DNA from: Struthio camelus
Lineage: Eukaryota; Chordata; Aves; Struthioniformes; Struthionidae
Reading direction: 5' to 3'
Assembly: GCF_040807025.1 (NCBI RefSeq)
Contig: NC_090964.1
Span: forward strand, 10,316,214 to 10,380,213
Length of the DNA: 64,000 bases
Shown here piece by piece: positions 22,737 to 31,725 of this stretch. A program made the position numbers and the translations under genes. Positions within the stretch are counted from its first letter, which is position 1, and every line of letters begins with the position of its first letter. Below the pieces are notes generated by a model that had not been told where the DNA came from, ran no database searches, and worked only from the letters and a program-made list of their open reading frames with translations.

Positions 22737-25700
22737 CTGGAGGAACAATGTGCGTTCAGGCTGGCCTGCGGCACTGGCCGCCGTGGCGCAGAGGTGTTCG
22801 CAGGATGCACCCCTCCTCCGTGCCCCCCCAAAACGCACCTCTCTGCGCCCCTGGGCACACTGCACTCGCCCAGCTGCAGCATGGCCCCTGTCCCTGGGCT
22901 CCGCCGTGCCGCGCGGCGCACAGAGGTGTTGTGCCTTTGTAAGAGCGCGGCCACGGCCTCGGCTGCTCACGGAAGTGTGGTGCGGTCCCTGGGCGGGTGC
23001 TTGGGTGTGGGATGGGGGAGGTAGGGGGAGAGCAGACTGCCAGGTCTCACCTGCTGTAGCTCTGCTGGCACCCATTTGCCGAGGCTGCTGTTGGCAGGGT
23101 CGGGGACGCTGGGCCAGAACTGCTTCTTCACCCTGGTGGTTGCAGAACAAGAAGGGTCAACAGATAACCTGAAATGAGGTGGCTTGGGGCTGACCTGATA
23201 TGAACACATCAGGCTCCCATGATTGCAGATCCCCCTGAGATAATAGCGGGACACGTCCACCGCCCACTTTTATCCACTTCCTCCAACAGACGGGCTGCAG
23301 CCAGGGCTCTGGCCATGCTCCTGGCTGGAGAAAAGGGTGGCCAGAGGAGCCCAGCACAGAGGAGGCCAGTCCCAGCCTTGCAGCAGGGCTCTTGGTGGCA
23401 CTCACCTCCCGTTCTTCTGGAAGCAGATCATCAAAAGTATGAGCAGGACAAAGATCAGCCCAAGGGTCAAGAAGAGGAACTGGATTTCAATGTCATCTGG
23501 AAAGCAGGCAGGAGAGGATCATTGTGGGAAGTGGCCCTTGCAGTCAGGTGGGGGCAGCGGTGGGGCACCGCGCTGCCCGTCCGCTGTGCTGTGCTGTGGG
23601 GCTGGGGCAGGACGCAAGGAGGGCAAAGCCTCTCACCACCCAACTGCCCGCGTGTCCAGCTGTCCCTGTGAGCACGGCAGGGCCCAGGGGCGCAGGACAG
23701 GTCCCCTCCTGCCCTCACGGTGTCCCTAGAGCTGGTGGGAGGCTGCACCCCTGCCTTACCTAGCACCGTGGTCACCAGGGTCAGGCTGGTGCCGTTGGTG
23801 CTGCCCGCGGCCGTGGAAGCCATGATGTGCACCTTGTACAGGGTCGAAGGCTTCAGGTCCCAGATGACGAAGGAGCTGAGAGAGGAATTCACAACGGCAC
23901 CTAGAGAGAAATCCAGCAGATGTCAGGGAGGCCGGGGGCCTGCTCTGCGGCTTGGCCATGCCCGTTCGTCACTCTGCACAGCCTGATCGAGGGTTTCCCC
24001 TGCAAGGACAGGTGTGCTCAGCTCCAAGACGGAGCAGGAAGAGCAGGGAAGGGCATAAGAAGTGCCACAGGAGAGGAGGAGGCACGAGCCCTTCAGGAGC
24101 TGTCCCAACCCACACCATCGGCAGAGCAGCCTGCACTACCCGCAGCAGCGATGTCCAGGTTGGCAGGGTCTGGGTCAGCCCCACTGCCACCCCGGGGTGC
24201 CGCGGCGGAGCTGATCTGCTCTCCTGGCACAGGAGCGTTGGGAGCTGCGTTGCTCCGGCCAGCTGCACCCCCTTGGGTCTCTGCTGCCAGTGGGATATTC
24301 GTACAGTACCCAGACACGCACGGACCCATCTGCTCTCTGACCAAGGGACAATGCCTGCTAAGGTCCCCACCCGACGCAGCCATGGTCAGGCAGGGAGCAG
24401 GGACAGCAAGGACACAGCCAGCACTCACTAGAGACATCTGCGGTGCTGTTGGCCCAGAAGATGGTGTAGTTGGTGATAAAGCCATTCTGCATCTCAACGG
24501 GAATCGAGTCCCAGCAGAGCTCAGCGTGGGACTTGCTGATGCTCTTCAGGTGGAGCTTCGGGGTGCGGGATGGTGCTGAAACGGAGCAAGATAAGCGAAC
24601 GGGCACTGTGCGAAGCAGCAGCCGCGGGGCTGGGGGACAGGCTGGAGGAGAAGCACCGCCTGGTGACTCCAACCCCTGCCAGGCGCGGGACCTGCCCGGC
24701 GGCTGCTAGGAGCACACGTACCCTTCTGCTTGGAGTAGGCTGCGGTGTAGACAGGCACCCCTACGGCATCCTCGTAGAGGGGATACACCGAAACGTTGTA
24801 CCGCTGGAAGGGCTCGATGCCGTCTACAGCGAAGAGCAGAGGGAGAGCGGGGCATTCGGGGGCTCCAGCAGCCGAGAGCCGCGGCGTCCCTGCGTGCCAG
24901 GCCCGAGCAGCCTGCCCGCGCGGGGCTGGCCCGGCCACGACCCGCTGCGCTGCACGGGGCGCGGAGCCGGAGCCAGGAGGCAGGACGCGGAGCGGGCTCG
25001 GGCTGGGAGCCCTGTGGCACGGGAGGTGCAGCGAGCCAGCCCTGGCGGGGAGGAGGGCTGAGCCCCCCCGGGTGCCCCCGTTGCCACTTGCCCCAGGCTC
25101 ACCTCGGATCAGGGCCCTGGTGGTGCCGCCGTCACGCTCCCTCTGCCAGCAGGCGCTGCAGCGGGCCGGCTCCGAGGACGTCCGGTGCCACTCCAGGACG
25201 TAGCCGGCAGCCGGGGCCGGCGGTGCCTCCCACTGCACCCAGAGGCTGCGCTCGCCGCCGGGCACGGCCCGGAGCCCCGCCAGGGGCTGCCCTGCAGATG
25301 GGGACGACGCACGCTGCCAACCCCGGCCGCGGGCCGGGGCCCCGACGGCGGCGAGGACGGGAGCATCCCCTCCCCAGCTCTGCGCTCCCGCCTTGCCTCC
25401 CAGCGGAGCCCCTCCGTGCCCGGCGGAGCCTGCCCGGGCTCCCGCGCTGCTCCGCGCAGCGGTTTTGCACCTCACGGGCAGCCCGTTTGGGAGCCCCGAG
25501 ACCGCACGCCCAGGCGAGCACCTCCGCTGGGGCTGCAGCCACGTGAGATGTGGTCAACCCCCTGCGGCAGGGCAACGGGGCGCCAACGGGGGCTCGTGGC
25601 CCTGCCTGCAGCCCCCAGTCTGGGAGGTATTTGAGGGCTGCGGAGAGATGCTGCTCTGGTTTGCACCAGCGCTCACCTGTCTTCTCCAGGAGGACAACCT

Positions 25701-28700
25701 CGGTCGCGGCCGACTCGCCGGCAGCGTTGTAGGCTGTGAGATAGACCCTCCTGGCTCCCGCCGGGGCGGAGAAGTTGCACTGGGTGTCCGCGGTGTCGCA
25801 GACGGCGGGGGGGTCCCGGCCCCTCCGCCGGGGGCTCAGCGCCACGCGGTAGCCCAGCAGCCTCCCGTTGGCCTCCCGCCGCGGCGGAGCCTGCGGGCGC
25901 AGACAGGCCGGACAGGGCGCTGGGGCGGCTCTGCTGCGGGAGCCCCCGCGCGCTTGCCACCCCCCGCGGGTACCTTCCACCACAGCTGCACCTCGACCCT
26001 CCGGCCAGCATCCGCGGGCTGCGTGCTCCACCACGCGTCCAGTCTCGCTGTAGGGGCTGTCGCGGGGGAAAGGCGGAGGAGATGCTGCAAGGGGCTGGTG
26101 TCCGCGGCCAGCGCCCTCCGCGCAGCCGTGTGCCACGCACGAGCCGTGCTGCTGCAGCTCGGGGCGCCCGCGGGGGCTCCCCGCTGCCGCCGTGCCCCGC
26201 GTGCCCGCACCCACCTTTCTCGTGGGTGGTGAAGTTCCTGCCCGGGCTCCACTCGCTCCAGTAGCCCCCGGGCGAGGGCCGCCGGCAGCGCATCTCGAAG
26301 TGGTACTGCGTCCCGAAGAGGAAGCCGCAGTGCTGCGTCGGCCGGGCCTGGCTGCCGATGCCGGGGACCTGCGGGCAGCCGGAGCAGGGGCTGCGTTAGC
26401 TCCCCGACGGGGCGGCTCCTCCCCGTCCTGCCCCGGAGCCGGGGCCAGGGGCAGCCCTGGAGCGCGCGGTGGGTCTGCGGCAGGCGCTTGGGGTCTCTGC
26501 CACCCGCCCGGGGCAGGGAAGGATGAGGACATGCACCCTCGCCAAGGACGGAGGGTTTTGCGGGAGCCGGCGTGTGCCTGCGAGGCAGGTCCGTGGGGCG
26601 GCTCTGCGGCAGCCCGGGCCACGGTCGCCGGCAGGAGCACGCAGCAGGGAACCCAGTGCCGGGCTGGCCTCAGCCGTGAGGCCTCCTCCGGGGCACGGAG
26701 GAGCTCGGTGAAGGGGGATCACACAGGTGTGGTGAGATGTGGTGGCCTCGGCACGCAGCCCAAGTAAGGACCGGCAGAAAGCAGGAGCTTGCATGACAGC
26801 ACCGTGGGAAAAACACTGCTGCCATATCCCTCCCGTAGTGAGCAAGGCTGGGAGGAAAGCGCAGGCGCTGATCGGTACCCAGAGGTGCCCAGGTGCACAA
26901 AGCAGGGTGCAAAATCTGGCAGAGCGAGGAGCAGATGTGGGGAGTGCTGGTTCCTGCTCGCCTGCAGCCCCTCGCCGGCCCCTCTCCAGCCCCGGCGCTG
27001 AGCATCGCTCACCAGCGCCCAGGCCGGGTCCTCTGGGCTCCTGTAGCGCAGCTCACACTGCAGCTCCATGTGCGCGCTGGTCCGGGCGGCCTCCCAGGAC
27101 ACCGAGACGCAGTCCGTCTGGTGGGGGATGGACTGGATGCTCTGCAGCACGGGAGGGTCCAGCTTGGCTGGAGGGAAAGCCGGGCAGAGCTGGAGATGCT
27201 GCGGGCGGACGGTGCCCGTGCGGGCCGGCGGGGCTCTGCACCCCGGCTCTGCCAGGGCTGCAGCCTCGCGCGTGGCCGAAGGCACCGTTGTTATTAACGC
27301 CGCGAACCGCAGCCCTGGCTCTGGCCTGCTCTGACCTCCTGGCAAGTGGGATTAGACAGAAACAGCCCCAAAACATTTTGGAGAACGGCTTGTGGAAAGG
27401 GCCCGGAGCCAGCGTGCAGTGAGGTGCAGACGCCCCGCGCGGCCACAGCGGGCTTCGCGGGCGGCTCTTCCCTGGGTGCAGACCAGGGACGACCAGTCTC
27501 ATCGTCTGAGGAGGTTTCTTTTTATAAATAGTTTATGGGAGTTGTATGTATTATTAATAGACCTCCTGAAGAAACGGGTAATCAATTGCTGGAGAGAGTT
27601 GTAGAGTGCAGCAGGTCAACCGACGGCTCATACCCAGCCGGCACACGCTGCTCAGGTCTGTAATACGGCTCTGGCACCTATTCATCTTCGCAAGCCGTTT
27701 ATCATGGGAACCTAAAAGCCTGACGTGCTGTCACGGCACTCTAAAATCCCTCCCGCACCGATAATTAGTTTCCGTGGCCCGCGACGGCCGCTCGGGGCAG
27801 GAGGCTCCCGCCGTCACTCACCGACGTCCATGGGGTCGATGCGGAGGCGCTCCGACTCGGCCGTGCCCAGGGCGTTGCGGGCGGACACCCAGATGTCCAT
27901 TTTCCGGTAGAGCTGGAGCAGCCTGCGGGGCACGGTGCAGCAGTGGCAGCCGCCCCGCGGGGTGCAGCCCGTCACCGCCTCGCCGGCGGCCTCCCGCTGC
28001 GCTCTGCTCCTGCCGACGGAGACGGGAGGGCTCGGATAAGCGGGGATAGGGGCCGGGGGCCGGAGAGCAGGGGCGCCGCGCGGCCCGCTTACGTGGCGCA
28101 CTTGAGGGCGACGGCGGTGGGGAGGCTGTCGGCTCCCCGCTCCCACCGGCACGTCAGCCCGTAGTCGCTGAGGTTCAGCATGCAGGTGAGGTTGAAGGGC
28201 TTCGCAGGCGGGTCTAGGGAGAAAGCAGCCAGGAGGAGCCTGAGCAAACCTGCCCCAAACCCTGCGCCTCGGCGTGCTGGGGAGCACCCAGGGCAGCTCC
28301 GCGGAGGCCCGGGTCGGCGGCCCCCCCGGCTGCCCAGCCCCAGCCACGCCAGGCCTGGCCGCGCGCCCCGCGGGGCAGACTCACAGCCCGCCTGGATCTC
28401 CGCCACGCCGACCCGCTGCCGGGTGCCGTTCCACTCCACGAGGCACCACAGCCTGGCCTGGCTGCGGCTGAAGTTGGCCACGGTGAGGTCGGACACCTCC
28501 GTCCCCCCCGGGCCGCGGCGCTGCCTGCCGGCCAGGGGCTCGCCGTCCAGCATCCAGGCGATGCGGATCTTCCCGCGCTCCAGCCCGCGGCAGAGCTCGC
28601 TCTGGACGGTGCAGGACGCCGTGACGGCCGATCCCAGGGGGACGACGGGGGAGCCCACGGCCACCGAGGCGCAGCCCTGGGTCCCTGCGGGCGGGAAAAG

Positions 28701-28866
28701 GGCGTCACGCCCAGGGCACGGCCGCGGCCGAGCCGGCCGGCCCCGTGGCACCCAGGCAGGGCAGAGGGGCGAGCGCGGGGCTGGGCACCCACTCACCGCC
28801 CAGGGAGAGCAGGAGGAGCAGGGAGAGCCGCTGCAGCAAGGTTGTCCCGGCGCCGTGCCTGGCCAT
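22215..28866 (-). CDS. CSF3R: CSF3R, G-CSF receptor (15 coding exons, 852 aa)
   Basis: The exons are 28866-28797, 28684-28385, 28213-28093, 28009-27822, 27167-27013, 26368-26215, 26056-25974, 25890-25677, 25291-25103, 24823-24722, 24575-24429, 23900-23760, 23496-23406, 23132-23051 and 22736-22215 (2559 nt, in frame). Human CSF3R has 836 aa. The order is a signal peptide (1 to about 24), an Ig-like domain (Cys48 and Cys104), a cytokine-receptor module with WSEWS at 315-319, three fibronectin III domains, a transmembrane helix (about 628-647), Box 1 (FWPSVPDPANSSLGKWVP, 657-674) and a cytoplasmic tail with Tyr729, 761, 780 and 800. It is the type I membrane receptor that drives granulocyte production through JAK-STAT3 signalling. 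Several introns are only 83-160 bp. Confidence 0.97.
23051..23132 (-). CDS. CSF3R: CSF3R exon 14, Box 1
   Basis: It encodes VKKQFWPSVPDPANSSLGKW then VPAELQQ. This is the proline-containing Box 1 motif for JAK binding just inside the membrane, nearly identical to human. Confidence 0.97.
23406..23496 (-). CDS. CSF3R: CSF3R exon 13, transmembrane helix
   Basis: It encodes DDIEIQ and the hydrophobic FLFLTLGLIFVLLILLMICF, then QKNGR as the cytosolic stop-transfer anchor. Confidence 0.95.
23760..23900 (-). CDS. CSF3R: CSF3R exon 12
   Basis: It is the second half of the last fibronectin III domain, with SSFVIWDLKPSTLYKVHIMA then STAAGSTNGTSLTLVTTVL, aligned to human [20 protein letters not shown]. 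Confidence 0.95.
24429..24575 (-). CDS. CSF3R: CSF3R exon 11
   Basis: It is the first half of the last fibronectin III domain: APSRTPKLHLKSISKSHAEL then FITNYTIFWANSTADVS, matching human LTHYTIFWTN. Confidence 0.95.
24722..24823 (-). CDS. CSF3R: CSF3R exon 10
   Basis: It encodes DGIEPFQRYNVSVYPLYEDA then VGVPVYTAAYSKQK, the end of the second membrane-proximal fibronectin III domain. It aligns to human NIRPFQLYEIIVTPLYQDT. Confidence 0.95.
25103..25291 (-). CDS. CSF3R: CSF3R exon 9
   Basis: It encodes GQPLAGLRAVPGGERSLWVQ then WEAPPAPAAGYVLEWHRTSS. Two AG acceptors lie near the start; only the one giving GGCAGCC keeps the frame. Confidence 0.94.
25677..25890 (-). CDS. CSF3R: CSF3R exon 8
   Basis: It ends the first membrane-proximal fibronectin III domain, with NGRLLGYRVALSPRRRG, then CDTADTQCNFSAPAGARRVY and LTAYNAAGESAATEVVL. 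Confidence 0.95.
25974..26056 (-). CDS. CSF3R: CSF3R exon 7
   Basis: It encodes APTARLDAWWSTQPADAGRR then VEVQLWWK, like human [20 protein letters not shown]. The intron to exon 8 is only 83 bp. Confidence 0.94.
26215..26368 (-). CDS. CSF3R: CSF3R exon 6, WSEWS motif
   Basis: It encodes QYHFEMRCRRPSPGGYWSEW then SPGRNFTTHEK. The WSxWS hallmark of class I cytokine receptors is at residues 315-319. Confidence 0.97.
27013..27167 (-). CDS. CSF3R: CSF3R exon 5
   Basis: It encodes AKLDPPVLQSIQSIPHQTDC then VSVSWEAARTSAHMELQCEL and RYRSPEDPAWAL, the start of the second half of the cytokine-binding module. Confidence 0.95.
27490..27760. promoter_or_regulatory. AT-rich island in CSF3R intron 4
   Basis: A patch rich in A and T, with a TTATTAATAG stretch and an ATAAA-TAG-TTTAT hairpin, sits inside an otherwise very GC-rich gene. 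AGGAGGT and ACCTCCT flank it as inverted arms. It is a candidate intronic enhancer, or a decayed insertion. Confidence 0.3.
27822..28009 (-). CDS. CSF3R: CSF3R exon 4
   Basis: It encodes CTPRGGCHCCTVPRRLLQLY then RKMDIWVSARNALGTAESER and LRIDPMDV, matching human [20 protein letters not shown]. The intron to exon 3 is 83 bp. Confidence 0.95.
28093..28213 (-). CDS. CSF3R: CSF3R exon 3
   Basis: It encodes YPPAKPFNLTCMLNLSDYGL then TCRWERGADSLPTAVALKCA, with the paired Cys134/Cys144 and CxW motif that open the cytokine-binding module. Confidence 0.96.
28385..28684 (-). CDS. CSF3R: CSF3R exon 2, Ig-like domain
   Basis: It encodes residues 24-123: CASVAVGSPVVPLGSAVTAS then C48, and ARLWC104LVEWNGT. 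There are N-glycosylation sequons at Asn94 and Asn109. Confidence 0.94.
28797..28866 (-). CDS. CSF3R: CSF3R exon 1, signal peptide
   Basis: It encodes MARHGAGTTLLQRLSLLLLL then SLG. The leucine core is a typical signal peptide, and the MAR start matches human. The donor is GTGAGTGGG. A separate 5' UTR exon is likely but cannot be fixed. Confidence 0.94.
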
Positions 28867-29182
28867 GATCCGCTCCTTGGCTTTGGCATCACCTGGAGTT
28901 CAGACACGGGCTCCTCTCGGCAGGTCGGGGAGGGGGCCGGGAAGCGGCCGGATTAGATCCCCCTTGCTGCGACAACCGCGGGTGCTTGCTGGAGCCCAAC
29001 GTCCTCTGGGCGCAGCCTCCCTCCGGCGGCCCTTCCGCAGCGCTGACACATCCGAGCCGCCCGCGGGGCACCGACGACGGGAAGGGGCGCGGGGCGCGCG
29101 GCTCTGCCCGGCCACCGGCTCTCCGCCCTGCTCTCCCCGTTTCCGCAGCACGAACCTGGAGCTGCGCTCCGGGCACGAGCTG

Positions 29183-29231
29183 CTTTTATCTCAGGTACCT
29201 TCTGTCTCTGCCGGGGACAGATTTGTGGTTT
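29183..29231 (-). promoter_or_regulatory. GATA/TATA-like and RUNX motifs upstream of CSF3R
   Basis: On the minus strand AAACCACA (RUNX) lies about 33 bp upstream of AGATAAAAG, itself about 320 bp upstream of the start codon. The spacing suits a core promoter in a myeloid gene. Only motif matches support it. Confidence 0.3.
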
Positions 29232-30914
29232 AAGCAAGGGTGAGAGCTGAGGTTTTGGGTGGCAGAGCGGTCTGATAAGCAGAAAGGAGGAAAGGAATGA
29301 ACGAAGGCGATGCAGCAGGGTCTGCAGGGCCTCGGGGTCCTGCCCGCACCCTCTCTCCTGCGCTTCCCCCCTCCACCTGCATCCCCCGGCCGCTGCCGGG
29401 AATGGATCCAAACCTCCCTGCGCTGCGCCCGGGGCAGCCGGAGCCACCGAGCCGCCTCTCCGGCCCCTGCCCGGCTGTGCGGCACCCCTTTCCCCGGGGC
29501 GTTCGCGGCTGCCTCCTCCTCGGTGGGGGACACGTGCCCCCCCGAGGGGCTGCCCGCGCCGGCACCCGCCTCTGGCACGCTCCTTGCCCCGGAGCCGGCA
29601 TGCAGGGGCAGGCAAGCCCGGCACGGCTGATGGGAAAGCAGCCGCCGGCGGCGCACCCCTGCTCCGGCACGCGGCCGTCCCCACCGCCGGGCCAGGCACG
29701 GCCGTCGGCGCAGCCGCGGGTAACGCGCTGGGTCCGCGCCGCCGGGGCACGCCGGGCGGCCCGCGCTCACCGGACCCCGGCGCCCCGTCCCTACCTCGCC
29801 TCTGCGCCCGCCGCCTCCGGCCGCCGCTCACCGCCCGCTCCCAGCGCTGGTCTCCGGCTCCCGGCGCATCGCCGCGCTCAGCCCGTTTGCTAGCACGCTG
29901 CTCTCACCGTTAGTTCCTCAAAACCAGTGCCGTTAATTGCTGTGACTCTGGAGAAGGTGATTGCAAAACACTTCCCTGAAGGCTGTGCCTGCCGTGCTCG
30001 CTGGCAGGAAGGGGAGCCCAGGGCACACGTCCAGCGCCCGGAGCGGGACCTGCCGCCCGCCCCGCCGGCCCTCGGCAGCGGGGCCGGGGCAGCGGCCGCC
30101 TCCTTGCTGCAGCCTGCCGGGGCCGGGCCGGGGGACGCGGCGCGCGGAGGGGCAGGAGGCGGCCGCGGGCGGGTGCTGAGCGCAGCTGGCGCACTGCAGC
30201 TCCCAGCTCCCAACCCGCTCCCGCGCTCCTGCTCGGCACCCGCCGCGGGGGTCTGGGCTCGTCCCCGCATCCTCGTCCTCCTGAGCTCCAGGGTCCTCGC
30301 CTGGGATGCGTCTCCCAGGTTCCCGGGAGCATCCGCACCGTGTGCTGCGGGCCCCCTGCACCGGCCCTCCCGGCCGCTCGCAGCCACGCAGGGACCGTCC
30401 CTCCCAGAGCCTGGCTCTGGCGAGAGCAGTCCTGTCCCCGATTTGCTCTAAATCGCCCCCATCCCCATCACGCGAGCTCCACGGGCCAGGAAGCACCGTG
30501 GGACCTCGAGGGGCTCCTGTGCCGGGGCCCGTGGAAGGCAGGATCCGGCCCCCGGCCCCAGCAGCTGCCTCCCAGCCCGGTGGCTCCCAGCAGGACCCAA
30601 CGACGTGTCCCAGAGCTGGGGGACCAGCGAGGTGCCGCAAGGGCAGAGGGAGACCCAGCTTCGCCCCCGGTATGTCCCCGCCCCGGCCCTTGGCCCAGGT
30701 TCGGGGCCGGGGGCTTCCAGCGGCTCCTTCGCCCGGGGGGCCAGCAGCTGCCCCACGGCAGCTCCTCGCTGCGGCTGGGACCAGGCAGGGCTGCCCGGTC
30801 GCGCCGCGTCCTGCGGACGTGGGAAAAACCCCGGGTCCAGCAGGACGGAGCCGGAGCATCCGGGTAAACAGGGGATTGCCCAAGCTACGACGCACTCGCA
30901 GCCTTCGCAACGGA

Positions 30915-30950
30915 GGCATTTATTGTGCAAACAACTGTTTACTATGGGAT
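30915..30950 (+). promoter_or_regulatory. C/EBP-MYB-FOX motif cluster
   Basis: ATTGTGCAA (C/EBP-like, 30922-30930), CAACTG (MYB, 30932-30937) and TGTTTAC (FOX, 30936-30942) are packed into 21 bp, about 2 kb upstream of CSF3R, in a small AT-rich patch within GC-rich DNA. Confidence 0.3.
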
Positions 30951-31477
30951 TTACGGCATGCGTGCGTCGAGTCTAGCGGCACGCTACCCAGCGCTCCCGC
31001 AGCTCCACACTGCGCCTTACCCCGGGGCCGACGGGCACGCGGGTGCAGGGCATCCGCGCAGGGAGCCGCGCTCCCGCATCGCCTCCCGCCGAGGAGGGCT
31101 GCTCGCTGCAGGTGGCACACGGCCGTCTCGCCACACACCCCGACTGCCCCGTGGGGCAAAGCTCCTTCCCCAAAGCCCTACTCTGCCCCCGGGCCCTGGC
31201 GGGTTGCCCGCAGCAGGCCTGGCCCCGTGCAGCCTGCAGCCCGTGGGGAGCGGCGGGTGCAGGGGCAGCAGCAGCTCCTGCTGCTCGTCAGGGGTGATGC
31301 GCTGGAGAAACGCGCAGCCGTTGCATCAAAACTGTAGAGGTTGAGCTAAGGGAGCAGGAAGCCAGCGGGAACATTGTGGCCAGCTGTGGGCTGCTGCGCT
31401 GGGGTGCCTGCAAACACAGGATGAGGCCTGGGAGCAGCTCCTCCGGTGCCAGCACATGACCAGCAGCCCCTGCCCCA

Positions 31478-31725
31478 GCTCTGATGCTGCTGCTGCTGCT
31501 GCTGCCCCAGCTCTGCTCCTGCCCCAGCCCCAGCTCCCAGTCCTGCTCCTGCCCCAGCTCTGCTCCTGCCCCAGCCCCAGCTCTGCTCCTGCTCCTGCTC
31601 CTGCCCCAGCTCTGCTCCTGCTCCTGCCCCAGCTCTGCTCCTGCTCCTGCCCCAGCTCCCAGTCCTGCCCCAGCCCCAGCTCCCAGTCCTGCCCCAGCCC
31701 CAGCCCCAGCCCCAGCCCCAGGGAT
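31478..31725 (+). repeat. minisatellite of CTGCTC and CCCCAG units
   Basis: About 250 bp are built from CTGCTCCTG and CCCCAGCTC-type pieces in irregular order, ending in (CCCCAG)n. Read on the minus strand it gives Gly-Ala and Gln-Glu repeats, but nothing suggests it is coding. Confidence 0.9.

Larger units (their letters stand above)
28867..31477. other. CSF3R 5' flank, GC-rich
   Basis: GC-rich DNA with long opposing ORFs up to 343 codons, none protein-like. It should hold the CSF3R promoter and 5' UTR. Motifs noted are an AGATAAAAG element at 29183-29191 (minus) and a RUNX-type TGTGGTTT at 29224-29231. No gene is seen. Confidence 0.5.

Noticed and set aside
25132-26640. 502-codon minus-strand ORF
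   Set aside because: It reads through CSF3R exon 8 and the GC-rich introns around it. Conserved splice sites and human-like exon sequence show it is not a separate gene.
29933-31337. Opposing ORFs of 328 and 343 codons upstream of CSF3R
   Set aside because: Both strands are open at once, as expected by chance in very GC-rich DNA. No protein-like pattern or splice context is seen.
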